From an uncultured Eubacteriales bacterium (GTDB lineage Bacteria > Bacillota > Clostridia > Oscillospirales > Acutalibacteraceae), in assembly GCA_905198155.1 (NCBI GenBank), contig CAJKBQ010000032.1, forward strand, positions 1-28,866: DNA of 28,866 bases, in the 5' to 3' direction. The number at the start of each line of letters is the position of its first letter. The first letter of the stretch is position 1. Shown here in pieces: positions 13,259-21,244 of this stretch. The translations under genes were made by a program, and so were the position numbers. The notes below the pieces were generated by a model. It saw nothing but the letters and a program-made list of their open reading frames with translations. It searched no databases and had not been told where the DNA came from.

Positions 13259-13943
13259 CCTGATGACGCTGTTTCCCGATATGTGCGACACGGTACTGCG
13301 CACCAGCATCCTCGGGCGCGCGCGTGAAAACGGCCTGCTGGCGGTGCACTGCCACGATATCCGCGACTACACCACCGACCGCCACCGCCGCGTGGACGAC
13401 TACCCCTACGGCGGCGGCAAAGGGATGCTGATGCAGGCCGACCCGATCGCCCGGTGCTTTGACGCCGTCTGCCGCGAAGCAGGCGCGCGCCCGCACCTGA
13501 TTTACCTGTCGCCGCAGGGCAGAACGCTGACCCAGCAGCGCGCCCGTGAACTGGCGCAGCTGCCGAATCTGGCGCTGCTGTGCGGTCACTACGAGGGCAT
13601 CGACGAGCGCGTGATCGACGCGCTGGTGGACGAGGAGCTGTCCATCGGCGACTACGTATTGACGGGCGGCGAGTTGCCCGCCCTGGTGGTGATCGACTGC
13701 GTGGCGCGGATGCTGCCGGGCGTACTGGCCGACGAAGCCTGCTTCCGCGAAGAAAGCCATTTCGACGGCCTGCTCGAATACCCGCAGTATTCGCGCCCGG
13801 CGGAGTGGCGCGGCCGGGCGGTGCCGCCGGTGCTGCTGTCCGGCGATCATGCGCGGATCGACGCCTGGCGCGCGGCCGAATCCCGCCGCCGAACGACTGA
13901 AAAACGGCCCGATTTGCTTCGGAATCGGTCAGATTCCGGGTGA
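13248..13943 (+). CDS. trmD: tRNA (guanine37-N1)-methyltransferase TrmD
   Basis: 231 residues. Makes m1G37 in tRNAs with S-adenosylmethionine, preventing frameshifts. The SPOUT knot signatures are all present: DDYPYGGGKGM, CGHYEGIDERV, IGDYVLTGGELPA and LEYPQYSRP; the C-terminal helical tail is short and basic. The start ATG lies inside the end of rimM (11-base overlap). In most Firmicutes rplS follows trmD; here it does not, and the next gene is ptsH. The roughly 200 bases after the stop hold no gene and no clear terminator. Confidence 0.97.
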   Translation: MRIDLMTLFPDMCDTVLRTSILGRARENGLLAVHCHDIRDYTTDRHRRVDDYPYGGGKGMLMQADPIARCFDAVCREAGARPHLIYLSPQGRTLTQQRARELAQLPNLALLCGHYEGIDERVIDALVDEELSIGDYVLTGGELPALVVIDCVARMLPGVLADEACFREESHFDGLLEYPQYSRPAEWRGRAVPPVLLSGDHARIDAWRAAESRRRTTEKRPDLLRNRSDSG

Positions 13944-14062
13944 AACATGGTATACACTGTTGGATATCACTAAAAGTTTTCCGCATTTTCGTCAGTCTGC
14001 ACAAACGGATGGACCCCATTTTGGGCGCAATCAGTGATGCATCCGAAATTGCAAAAAAGGAA

Positions 14063-14090
14063 TTGACGATTTCGTAATTTGTGGTATAAT
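14063..14090 (+). promoter_or_regulatory. ptsH promoter
   Basis: TTGACG (14063-14068), 16 bases, TATAAT (14085-14090) with a TG one base upstream (extended -10). It is the main clear signal in the 13944-14147 intergenic stretch. Confidence 0.8.
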
Positions 14091-14147
14091 ATAAATTAGT
14101 GAGTGGATGGGGCAACCCGAATCATTTTGGTGAGGAGATGTTTTTGC

Positions 14148-14411
14148 GTGTTCGATAAAAAAGTTACGGTTCAAAATCAGGTGGGGCTGCACGCGCGCCC
14201 GGCGACTTTCTTCATTCAGAAAGCCAATGAGTACAAATCGACCGTATGGGTGGAGCGCGACGAGCGCCGTGTGAACTCCAAAAGTTTACTGGGCGTGCTG
14301 TCGCTCGGCATCGTTGGCGGCGTGGAAATTCGCGTGATTGCGGACGGACCGGACGAAAAAGAAGCGGTCGAAGTGCTGATCAAAATGATCGAGGCCGGAT
14401 TCTCCGACTGA
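14148..14411 (+). CDS. ptsH: HPr phosphocarrier protein
   Basis: 87 residues. Carries phosphate from Enzyme I to sugar-specific EII proteins and, when phosphorylated on Ser46, acts with CcpA in carbon catabolite repression. The active-site histidine is seen in GLHARPA, and the regulatory serine in VNSKSLLGVLSLG, so it is a true HPr rather than Crh. The start is GTG at 14148 with TGAGGAG 10 bases upstream; an ATG at 14103 would add an unconserved 15 residues. It stands alone with its own promoter and terminator, without ptsI beside it. Confidence 0.95.
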   Translation: MFDKKVTVQNQVGLHARPATFFIQKANEYKSTVWVERDERRVNSKSLLGVLSLGIVGGVEIRVIADGPDEKEAVEVLIKMIEAGFSD

Positions 14412-14428
14412 TGATCCCGTAATGGAAC

Positions 14429-14467
14429 GGCTGTCGCATGTGCAATCGGGTGCGGCGGCCTTTTTTG
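14429..14467 (+). terminator. Terminator after ptsH
   Basis: GGCTGTCGCA (14429-14438) pairs with TGCGGCGGCC (14451-14460) through two G-T wobbles, followed by six T. Confidence 0.8.
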
Positions 14468-14501
14468 CTTGATGCGGTGCGGCGGAAGGAGCGTGAATGC
14501 G

Positions 14502-16337
14502 ATGAATCCGAATATGGCGCAGCTGCGCAAAAAGGCGATGGCGCTCCCGCTGCGGCCGGGCGTTTACCTGATGAAAAACGCCGCCGGGAAGATCATCTAT
14601 ATCGGCAAAGCCAAGCACCTCAAAAACCGCGTCAGCCAGTATTTCGGCTCCCAAACGCATCACGACGCCAAGGTGCGGCAGATGGTCGCGCACGTCGATC
14701 ATTTTGACTATATTTTGACCGACAGCGAATTTGAGGCGCTGGTGCTGGAATGCAGCCTGATTAAGCAGTACACGCCGAAGTACAATATCCTGCTCAAAGA
14801 CGACAAAGGCTATTCCTATATTCGCATCTCGCCGCCGCCGTATTCGCGAATCACGGAAGTGAAGCAGAAAGCGGACGACGGCGCGGAGTATATCGGCCCC
14901 TACACCAGCCCCTGGGTGGTGAAGCAGTCGGTGGACGAAGTGGTGCGGGCGTTCCGGCTGCCGACGTGCACGCGCCGGTTTCCGCAGGACATCGGCAAAG
15001 CGCGTCCGTGCCTGAACGAGTCGATTCACCTGTGCTGCGCGCCGTGCCGCCCCGGTGCCATCAGCGAATCGGAGTACCAGGAAACGGTGCAGGAGGCCAT
15101 CGCGTTCCTCAAAGGCAGCAGCGCCGAATCCATTCGGCTGCTGACCGCCAAGATGGAGGAAGCGTCGGAAGCGCTGGAATTTGAGCGCGCGGCGCGGCTG
15201 CGCGACCGGATTGCGGCCATCCGGCGAATCCGGGAGCGGCAGACGGTCGTTTCCTGCCGCGCGGAAGCGCAGGATGTGATCGCGCTGGCGCAGGGGAGCG
15301 GCACGGCGGAATTCGTGGTGCAGCGGTTCACCGATCATCGCCTGTCGGATCAGGAGTCGTTCCCGCTGGGCGAAGTCGGCGCGCCGGAAGCCGCCCGCCG
15401 GGACTTCCTGATGCAGTACTACGGCCTGCGCGACCGTGTTCCGCCGCTGATTCTGCTGGACGGTGCGGTGGAGGATGCGGAGCTGATGACGGACTGGCTG
15501 TCCGAAAAAGCCGGCCGCCGCGTTCAGCTGACGGTGCCGCAGCGCGGCGAGCTGATGCAGATGGTGCGGATGGCGACCGACAATGCCGCCGAGCAGCTGG
15601 CGCAGCGTACCGGCACCACCGGCCACACCGCCGCGGCGCTGAACGAGCTGGGGCGGCTGCTGGGGCTGCCGGAGCCGCCGCACTATATTGAGTCGTACGA
15701 TATTTCCAACCTGGCCGGGGACGAAAACGTCGCCGGGATGGTCGTGTTTGAAAACGGCCGCCCGCTGAAAAGCGCGTACCGCAAGTTCAAAATCCGCTCC
15801 GTATCCGGCCAGGACGATTACCGCTCCATGCAGGAGGTCATCGTCCGGCGGTTCGCCGAGTATGAAAAATGCAAGGACACGCACGAAGGCTTCGGCCGAA
15901 TGCCGGATCTGCTCCTGCTGGACGGCGGCCGCGGTCATGTGAATGCGATCAGACCACTGCTGCACGACATGGGGTACGATGTGCCGGTGTTCGGCATGGT
16001 CAAAGATGACAAGCACCGGACGCGCGCCATCGCGCAGGACGGCGGCGAAATCGCCATCCGTTCCAACCGCGCGGCGTTCACGCTGGTGTCGTCCATCCAG
16101 GAGGAGGTGCACCGGTTTGCCATCGGGTACCACCGCCAGCGCCGCAGCGCCGGCGCGCTGCACTCCGAGCTGACAGAGATTCCGCACGTGGGCGCCAAGC
16201 GCGCGGCCATGCTGCTGAAACATTTTGGGTCGGTGGCGGCGCTGCGCACGGCCACCGTGGAGGAACTGCTGCTGGTGCCGATGATGACGCGCCCGGCCGC
16301 GGAGTCCATCGTGCAATATTTTCAATCGCAGTCGTAA
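14502..16337 (+). CDS. uvrC: Excinuclease ABC subunit C
   Basis: 611 residues, full length. Makes the two incisions in nucleotide excision repair. N-terminal GIY-YIG nuclease (about 15-95, PGVYLMKNAAGKIIYIGKAK), a cysteine cluster (C...CCAPC, about 172-185), UVR domain (about 205-240) that contacts UvrB, RNase H-like endonuclease domain starting at YIESYDISNLAGDENVAGM with LLLDGGRGH, and a C-terminal helix-hairpin-helix (EIPHVGAKRAAMLLKHFGS). The ATG at 14502 has GGAAGGAG 10 bases upstream; earlier ATG and GTG codons in frame lack this spacing. rsmD follows after 30 bases. Confidence 0.97.
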   Translation: MNPNMAQLRKKAMALPLRPGVYLMKNAAGKIIYIGKAKHLKNRVSQYFGSQTHHDAKVRQMVAHVDHFDYILTDSEFEALVLECSLIKQYTPKYNILLKDDKGYSYIRISPPPYSRITEVKQKADDGAEYIGPYTSPWVVKQSVDEVVRAFRLPTCTRRFPQDIGKARPCLNESIHLCCAPCRPGAISESEYQETVQEAIAFLKGSSAESIRLLTAKMEEASEALEFERAARLRDRIAAIRRIRERQTVVSCRAEAQDVIALAQGSGTAEFVVQRFTDHRLSDQESFPLGEVGAPEAARRDFLMQYYGLRDRVPPLILLDGAVEDAELMTDWLSEKAGRRVQLTVPQRGELMQMVRMATDNAAEQLAQRTGTTGHTAAALNELGRLLGLPEPPHYIESYDISNLAGDENVAGMVVFENGRPLKSAYRKFKIRSVSGQDDYRSMQEVIVRRFAEYEKCKDTHEGFGRMPDLLLLDGGRGHVNAIRPLLHDMGYDVPVFGMVKDDKHRTRAIAQDGGEIAIRSNRAAFTLVSSIQEEVHRFAIGYHRQRRSAGALHSELTEIPHVGAKRAAMLLKHFGSVAALRTATVEELLLVPMMTRPAAESIVQYFQSQS

Positions 16338-16367
16338 TACGCTTTGGAAGCGGAAAGGATTTCAAAT

Positions 16368-16931
16368 ATGAGAGTGATTACCGGAACCGCACGCGGAACC
16401 AAAATCGAAACGCTCGCCGGGCTGGACGTCCGCCCGACGGCCGACCGCGTGAAGGAAGCATTGTTCAGTATCCTGCAGTTTGAGCTGGAAGGCCGGCGCG
16501 TGCTGGATCTGTTCGCCGGGTCGGGCCAGCTGGGCATTGAAGCGCTCAGCCGCGGCGCGGCGCAGGCGGTATTCGTGGACGCGTCGCGCGAATCGGTGGA
16601 GCTGGTGAAGCGCAATCTGGCGCGCACGCACCTGGAAAAACAGGCGCGGGTCGTGTCCGGCGACGCCATCGCGTTTCTGTCCGGCAAGTCGGAGCCGTTC
16701 GACATCGCGCTGCTGGATCCGCCGTACCGCAAAGGGCTGCTGGAACAGGCGCTGGCGCTGATGCCGTGCGTGATGAAGCCGACCGGGATCATCGTGTGCG
16801 AGCACCCGGAGGACGAAACCCTGCCGGATACCGTCGGCGATTTCGCGCAGCTGCGCACCTACCGCTACGGCAAAATCCGCCTGACAACGTACCGCATTCC
16901 GGCCGATGCGCCGGACCAGAAAGGGGACTGA
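16368..16931 (+). CDS. rsmD: 16S rRNA (guanine966-N2)-methyltransferase RsmD
   Basis: 187 residues. Methylates G966 of 16S rRNA. It opens MRVITGTARG, has the adenosylmethionine-binding DLFAGSGQLGIEALSRGA and the catalytic DPPY motif. Normal length. The ATG at 16368 has GGAAAGGAT upstream. The rsmD-coaD pair, 6 bases apart here, is very common in Gram-positives and supports both calls. Confidence 0.96.
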   Translation: MRVITGTARGTKIETLAGLDVRPTADRVKEALFSILQFELEGRRVLDLFAGSGQLGIEALSRGAAQAVFVDASRESVELVKRNLARTHLEKQARVVSGDAIAFLSGKSEPFDIALLDPPYRKGLLEQALALMPCVMKPTGIIVCEHPEDETLPDTVGDFAQLRTYRYGKIRLTTYRIPADAPDQKGD

Positions 16932-16937
16932 TTTGCA

Positions 16938-17432
16938 ATGGCAACGGCAGTATGCCCGGGCAGCTTTGACCCGGTGACGCTGGGTCACGTCGATATCGTG
17001 CGGCGCGCAGCCAAAATGTTCGACCGCGTGATCGTCGCCGTGATGACCAACCCCAGCAAGCACCCCAGCTTCACGACGCAGGAGCGCGTGCAGCTGCTGA
17101 AAATTGCGCTGAAAGACATCCCAAACGTGGAAGTGGAATGCTTCAACGGTTTGCTGGCCGACTACACCCGCGCGCGCGGTGCGGTCGCGATTGTGAAAGG
17201 TCTGCGCGCCGTGTCGGACTTCGAGTACGAATTCCAGATGGCGCTGACCAACAAAAAATTGAATCCGGACGTGGAAACGGTGTTCTTGACGACCGGCGCA
17301 GAGTATATGTTCCTCAGCTCCAGCATTGTCAAGCAAATTGCGTCGTTTGGCGGCGATATTTCCGGATTTGTGGCGGAAGGGACGCTGCCCGCCATCAAGC
17401 AGCGGCTGTGTAAAGGAGGAAGTACCCAATGA
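16938..17432 (+). CDS. coaD: Phosphopantetheine adenylyltransferase
   Basis: 164 residues. Converts 4'-phosphopantetheine and ATP to dephospho-CoA, the penultimate step of CoA synthesis. Nucleotidyltransferase motifs: CPGSFDPVTLGHVDI (TLGH as the (T/H)xGH signature), KGLRAVSDFEYEFQMA and the closing SSSIVKQIASFGGDI. Normal length. Its stop overlaps the start of the next gene by four bases (ATGA). Confidence 0.97.
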   Translation: MATAVCPGSFDPVTLGHVDIVRRAAKMFDRVIVAVMTNPSKHPSFTTQERVQLLKIALKDIPNVEVECFNGLLADYTRARGAVAIVKGLRAVSDFEYEFQMALTNKKLNPDVETVFLTTGAEYMFLSSSIVKQIASFGGDISGFVAEGTLPAIKQRLCKGGSTQ

Positions 17433-17896
17433 GTGTGGAACATTTGCTCGACCAACTGGACGAAATGGTGGACAATGCGGCGACGCTGCCGCTGAGCAAT
17501 AAGATTTTGATCGACGGCGAAAAGCTGCGCCGTTTGCTGGAAGATATCCGGCTCGATATGCCGAAGGATGTCCAGTCGGCGCGCGCGATCGTCACCGACC
17601 GCACGTCGATCATCGACAATGCGCGCAAAGAGGCCGAGGGCATCGTGCGCCAGGCGGAAGAACGCGCCCGCGCGATGATCGCGAAGGACGCCATCACCCA
17701 GCAGGCGCAGGAAAAAGCGAACGATCTGCTGGCGCAGACGCGCGTCAAAGCGGGCGAAATCCGCAAGGCGGCCAACGAGTATGTGGACGACCTGATGCAG
17801 CGGACAGACGAATCGATTGCGCTGTCGCTGTCCGAGCTGCGGAAGGCACGGCAGAGCATCAAGTCGTCGCAGCGCATCGGCAGCGGCGACAAATAA
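17429..17896 (+). CDS. Conserved coiled-coil protein after coaD (ATP synthase subunit B-like)
   Basis: 155 residues, soluble. After a short N-terminal segment (LLDQLDEMVDNAATLPLSNKILID) almost everything from about 50 to 145 is a charged coiled coil rich in Ala, Glu, Arg and Gln. Such proteins sit after coaD in many Clostridia and are often labelled ATP synthase subunit B/H-like because of the coiled coil alone; no membrane helix or ATPase motif is present here, so that label is weak. DivIVA-like scaffolding is another option. The ATGA overlap with coaD implies translational coupling. Function unknown. Confidence 0.85.
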   Translation: MSVEHLLDQLDEMVDNAATLPLSNKILIDGEKLRRLLEDIRLDMPKDVQSARAIVTDRTSIIDNARKEAEGIVRQAEERARAMIAKDAITQQAQEKANDLLAQTRVKAGEIRKAANEYVDDLMQRTDESIALSLSELRKARQSIKSSQRIGSGDK

Positions 17897-17916
17897 CCGG
17901 GCGGAGGAAAACCATC

Positions 17917-18243
17917 ATGGCGGAAGAACGGATGCTGATCCGAATGGAAAGCAATGCGGACACCGAATCGGCCCGGCAGGCGCTGGAACAGGCCGGAATT
18001 CCGGTGCAAATCGAGCAGGACGGCGCAGATACGCTGCTGTATGTTGCGGCGGCCGATGGCGACCGCGCGGAAGCGGCGTTGAAAGCGGCCGGATTGATCG
18101 GCGGCGCGCAGCCGGAATCGATGCCGGCGCAGTCCGGCGGCAAGCGCAGTGTGCTGCTGACGCTGATGATGCTGGTGCTGATTGCGCTGGCGGTGTACGG
18201 CACGGACTTCATCGTGGAGCTGCTGCGCAAACTTTTTCAATAA
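17917..18243 (+). CDS. Small DUF2007-like protein with C-terminal membrane anchor
   Basis: 108 residues. Residues 5-62 (MLIRMESNADTESARQALEQ, then IPVQIEQDGADTLLYVAAAD) look like the small alpha/beta DUF2007 fold, which is described as a putative signal-transducing, PII-like domain. A linker rich in Gly/Ser/Pro follows, then one membrane helix (about 78-100) and a short basic tail. The ATG has GGCGGAGG upstream and the gene is 20 bases after the coiled-coil gene, so it closes this operon. The function is unknown; the domain call is moderate because the match is by pattern only. Confidence 0.8.
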   Translation: MAEERMLIRMESNADTESARQALEQAGIPVQIEQDGADTLLYVAAADGDRAEAALKAAGLIGGAQPESMPAQSGGKRSVLLTLMMLVLIALAVYGTDFIVELLRKLFQ

Positions 18244-18368
18244 ATCGAATTTTTCAGTATAATCCCGCCCCGAACCGGGCATTCTATCTGCGGAACAAAG
18301 CGGTGCAACATTCGTCTGCGTTTGCAAGCGTCGATCCACGGCGCGGCACCGGGGCGTTCCACAACAAA

Positions 18369-18407
18369 ACACGCCCCGAGCGCCATGCGCACAGGACGTG
18401 TTTTTTT
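18369..18407. terminator. Bidirectional terminator between convergent operons
   Basis: ACACG (18369-18373) pairs with CGTGT (18397-18401), with inner CC/GG and GCGC/GCGC pairings; seven T follow on the + strand and TTTTGTTGT on the - strand. An overlapping 8-base pair CGGGGCGT/ACGCCCCG lies just to its left. It separates the housekeeping block from the DMT gene. The rest of 18244-18422 shows nothing else. Confidence 0.6.
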
Positions 18408-18422
18408 CGTGCAGCGGGAATA

Positions 18423-19253
18423 TTACAGCGCCGCGCACGCCAGCGCGGCGACGCCCACCCCAATCCCCAGCATTTGGCGATGCGTCAGCCGTTCGTGCAG
18501 CAAACCCGCCGAAAGCACGCCGGTCAGCAGCACGCATCCGCCGTTGACCGCCGGGAAAAAGAGGATGCTCGGCAGTACGCCGGACAGAAACAGATTCAGC
18601 CGGTTGGTCACGCCGGTACAGCACCCGATGAACCCGGCCAGCAGCGTACCGATGCGGCCAAAATGCGGTACCCGGCCGCAGATTCCGGCCAATACTGCCA
18701 GCAGCAGAAAGCTCAGCAGCAAAAACGACGAAGCTTCCCCGGCGTCCGCGCTGTTCCGGAAGATCTTTTGCAGAATGCCGACCGCCCCGGAGCAGACCAT
18801 TGCGCCGAATGCCGGGTACAGCGACCGCCGCGCCCCGGATGATGCAGGCGGCGCGGACAGGATCAGCGACACCGCCATCAGCCCGACCGCAATTCCCGCC
18901 GGAATGCGGAGCGGTTCCCGGTACCACACCAGGCCGAATGCCGTGGGGAGCACGAAACCGAACGAATAGATTTGCGCGGAAACGGTGGCGGAGCCGCCAG
19001 CGGACGCGACGGCATACAGCGCCTGCGACGCAAACGTGCATCCGGCATACCCAGCCGCCAGCAGCAAAAACCGCAGATTCGGGACATACAGCCGCCCGCC
19101 CCACAGCAGCAGAATCCCGACGGAAACCGCCGCGCCGATGGCGTTCAGCTGCGCCAGCGCGCGGAATCCGCGGAAGTCGCGCTGCCCGGCTTTGACGGCG
19201 ACGTTCTTGCCTGCCCCCAGCAGGATCGACAGTCCCAGCAGTACCGTGTTCAT
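18423..19253 (-). CDS. DMT-superfamily (EamA-like) transporter
   Basis: 276 residues made of about ten hydrophobic helices with short loops, in two halves as in the drug/metabolite transporter superfamily; no signal peptide beyond the first helix. A Ser/Ala-rich loop near the middle (APPASSGARRS) divides the halves. The direction and substrate cannot be read from sequence. The start codon overlaps the stop of the GH5 gene (ATGA, 19250-19253), so it is translated together with a glycosidase, which makes a sugar or sugar-like substrate more likely than a drug. The frame is open further upstream, but that would overlap the GH5 gene. Confidence 0.82.
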   Translation of the reverse strand: MNTVLLGLSILLGAGKNVAVKAGQRDFRGFRALAQLNAIGAAVSVGILLLWGGRLYVPNLRFLLLAAGYAGCTFASQALYAVASAGGSATVSAQIYSFGFVLPTAFGLVWYREPLRIPAGIAVGLMAVSLILSAPPASSGARRSLYPAFGAMVCSGAVGILQKIFRNSADAGEASSFLLLSFLLLAVLAGICGRVPHFGRIGTLLAGFIGCCTGVTNRLNLFLSGVLPSILFFPAVNGGCVLLTGVLSAGLLHERLTHRQMLGIGVGVAALACAAL

Positions 19254-20332
19254 ACGCGCCCCGCAATGATGTCGTGCAGCCGCGGCGAAAGGATGCGGCG
19301 CGTGTCGTCGTCCACCAGGCTGAACCGGTTGCCGTCGTTGGGCGTGCTCAGGTAATTCCACACGCAGTACGGAATCCCGTGCGCCCGGAGCAGCGCGATT
19401 ACGTCGTGCATCCAGTTTTCGCGGTACGTCAGTTTGCAGTGCCGGATCGTCCCGAATTCGCCGCACCACAATATTTTGTCCGGGTGTGCCTGCGCGAACC
19501 GGAATGCGGGCGCCAGCCGATCCGCCAGGAACTGCGCGTCCATCCGGGCGTACGCACCGTACGCCTCCTGCCCGTACACCGTGCGCTGGAAGTCGCGGTA
19601 ATACGCGATATCGCCCGGATACGGCATTTCGCGGTTGTAAAAGCAGCACGGCGTTTGCAGCACGCCGCGCTGGTGCGTGAATTCAAACGGGTCGTACAAA
19701 TGAAATGTGTAAATTACGTTCGGATCGTCCCACACGGTCAGCTGATCCAATTGACCGGCGGCGTTCCACCCGGCCGACCCCACCACAATCTGCCGCACCG
19801 GATTTGTCGCCCGAATCGCGCGGATGGTGCGGTCTGCCAGCGCATTCCACGGCGCAGCATCGCCGCCGCGCACTTCGTTCATCAGTTCAAACGCAACGGT
19901 CGGCCGGTCGGCGTACCGGGCTTCCAGCGCGCGCCACAGCGTAACGAACCGGTCTTGCAGCGCCGCATCGTCCAGCAGCTGCACGGGGGAGACGATGTCG
20001 CAGTAATTGCCGACCGCTTTGTGCAAATTCAGCACGGCGTGCAGCCCGTACCGGTCGCACCAGTCCAAAAACGCGTCAATCCGCGCCATGGTGCGCGCCC
20101 GCAGTGCGCCGGGCGCTTCCTCAATCACGATCTGATCGAACCCCAGCCGGATGTGATCCATCCCCAGCTGCGCAATGTACCGCACGTCGGACTCCGTGAT
20201 GTACGAATCGAAGTGCTCCCAGTCGCCCTGCGTGAACCGCAGCCGCATTTCCTCCGGCAATACGTTAAACCGCTTGTAATTGGTGAGCCATCCGCCGATG
20301 CCCATCCCGTGTTCGTGTCCGTTCCAATTCAT
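19250..20332 (-). CDS. GH5-type glycoside hydrolase (cellulase superfamily), intracellular
   Basis: 360 residues, no signal peptide. A TIM-barrel retaining glycosidase of clan GH-A. Catalytic landmarks: acid/base E153 in FELMNE, nucleophile E292 in WCGEFG, H104 in LNLHK, and H211/Y213 in YTFHLYDP. The N-terminus (GIGGWLTNYKRF) and WNYL near the end are also typical. Substrate within GH5 is not clear (beta-glucan, mannan or a glycoside). The ATG at 20332 has GGAGGG 8 bases upstream; a GTG in frame at 20347 lacks an SD. First gene of a two-gene operon with the DMT transporter, transcribed away from an AraC regulator. Confidence 0.88.
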   Translation of the reverse strand: MNWNGHEHGMGIGGWLTNYKRFNVLPEEMRLRFTQGDWEHFDSYITESDVRYIAQLGMDHIRLGFDQIVIEEAPGALRARTMARIDAFLDWCDRYGLHAVLNLHKAVGNYCDIVSPVQLLDDAALQDRFVTLWRALEARYADRPTVAFELMNEVRGGDAAPWNALADRTIRAIRATNPVRQIVVGSAGWNAAGQLDQLTVWDDPNVIYTFHLYDPFEFTHQRGVLQTPCCFYNREMPYPGDIAYYRDFQRTVYGQEAYGAYARMDAQFLADRLAPAFRFAQAHPDKILWCGEFGTIRHCKLTYRENWMHDVIALLRAHGIPYCVWNYLSTPNDGNRFSLVDDDTRRILSPRLHDIIAGRV

Positions 20333-20347
20333 TTTGGTTCCCTCCAC

Positions 20348-20376
20348 TTGACGAATTCATAAAAGTATGCGATAAT
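20348..20376 (+). promoter_or_regulatory. Promoter of the first araC-family gene
   Basis: TTGACG (20348-20353), 17 bases, GATAAT (20371-20376). Its -10 overlaps that of the divergent GH5 promoter by two bases. The leader before the gene is about 78 bases. Confidence 0.7.
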
Positions 20377-20403
20377 TATATTCCGGAAAACGCGGATTGT
20401 AAA
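20375..20403 (-). promoter_or_regulatory. Promoter of the GH5-DMT operon
   Basis: On the - strand, TTTACA (complement of 20398-20403), 17 bases, TATAAT (complement of 20375-20380). The 8-base palindrome TTCCGGAA (20381-20388) lies in the spacer and could be part of an operator. Confidence 0.78.
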
Positions 20404-20460
20404 GGACATATCCCGCGCAGAATTTGGACAATTCCGAGATTTACACAGGAGGAGAGCGCC

Positions 20461-21189
20461 ATGAATGTAACGGTTGCGATCACGCCGGACGGTGTGCGGG
20501 CGTGGCCGCTGCACACGCATTCGCATTGGGAAGTGATGTACTACACCGAAGGTACCGGCGTGCTGCGGACGGACGGTGCGCCGATTCCGTTTGCACCGCA
20601 CACCGTGATCGCCGTGCCGCCCGGATGCCGCCACGGGTCGTCGGCCGGGCAGCCGTTCCGGAATATTTCCATCGGCGCGGATTTTGGCCGGATATTCGGC
20701 GGCGACGCGCCCGTCACCGTGCAGGACGTGCCGCCGTACGACGGCCAAGCGCTGGCCCGGCTGGTGTACCAAAACGCCGCTGCACCGTCGGCCTATGTGC
20801 ACAGCCTGCTGGATGCATACGCCTACTACATCGCGCAGCGTGTGCAGTACCGGGATCCGCTGTGCCAGGCCGTGGAGCAGATTCGCGCCGCATTGGCGTG
20901 CCGTTTTGCCGAGCCGGACTGCCGCGCGCTGCCGCTGCTGACGGCAAGCGGGTATGCCGTGGACTATATCCGCGCCGCATTCCGCCGCCAAGTGGGGCAA
21001 ACGCCGGATCAATACCTGACCGGTCTGCGCATGGCACAGGCTGCGTGGCTGATCGAAATCTACCGCGGGACGCTGCCCGTCGCAGAGCTGGCGCGCTGCT
21101 GCGGGTACGACGACCCGGCCTATTTTTCCCGCCGATTCAAGTCCGCTTTTGGCTGCGCTCCGCAGAGCTACGCCGCCCGATATGCATAA
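20461..21189 (+). CDS. AraC-family transcriptional regulator
   Basis: 242 residues. The N-terminal half is a cupin-like sensing domain (HTHSHWEVMYYTEGTGVLRTDG, then VIAVPPGCRHG); the C-terminal 100 residues hold two helix-turn-helix units, the first rather divergent (LLTASGYAVDYIRAAFRRQVGQTPDQYLTGLRMAQA) and the second standard (VAELARCCGYDDPAYFSRRFKSAFGCAPQSY). AraC proteins of this kind usually bind a sugar and activate a nearby catabolic operon; the divergent GH5-DMT operon is the likely target. An SD AGGAGGAG precedes the ATG at 20461. Confidence 0.93.
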   Translation: MNVTVAITPDGVRAWPLHTHSHWEVMYYTEGTGVLRTDGAPIPFAPHTVIAVPPGCRHGSSAGQPFRNISIGADFGRIFGGDAPVTVQDVPPYDGQALARLVYQNAAAPSAYVHSLLDAYAYYIAQRVQYRDPLCQAVEQIRAALACRFAEPDCRALPLLTASGYAVDYIRAAFRRQVGQTPDQYLTGLRMAQAAWLIEIYRGTLPVAELARCCGYDDPAYFSRRFKSAFGCAPQSYAARYA

Positions 21190-21228
21190 AAAATGCCCGC
21201 CCGGCCCCGAAAGCCGGATGGGCATTTT
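21190..21228. terminator. Bidirectional terminator between araC-family and alpha-galactosidase genes
   Basis: AAAATGCCC..CCGGC (21190-21205) pairs with GCCGG..GGGCATTTT (21213-21228) with a two-base mismatch; T-runs appear on both strands. Confidence 0.87.
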
Positions 21229-21244
21229 CTGTGTGGATAATCGC

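Noticed and set aside
108..14031. Repeated (T)TGCGCCCAAA(A)T in intergenic DNA at 108-119, 3525-3537 and 14018-14031
   Set aside because: The core CGCCCAAA also occurs inside several coding regions (in the aldo/keto reductase, corA and ADP-ribosylglycohydrolase-family genes), so the dispersed copies may be chance. Only the paired repeat at 3515-3534 was kept.
14006..14045. CGGATG/CATCCG hairpin with an inner CCCA/TGGG in the trmD-ptsH intergenic stretch, a possible terminator or riboswitch
   Set aside because: The stem is only six pairs with a long loop, there is no T-run after it, and no known riboswitch core is recognisable.
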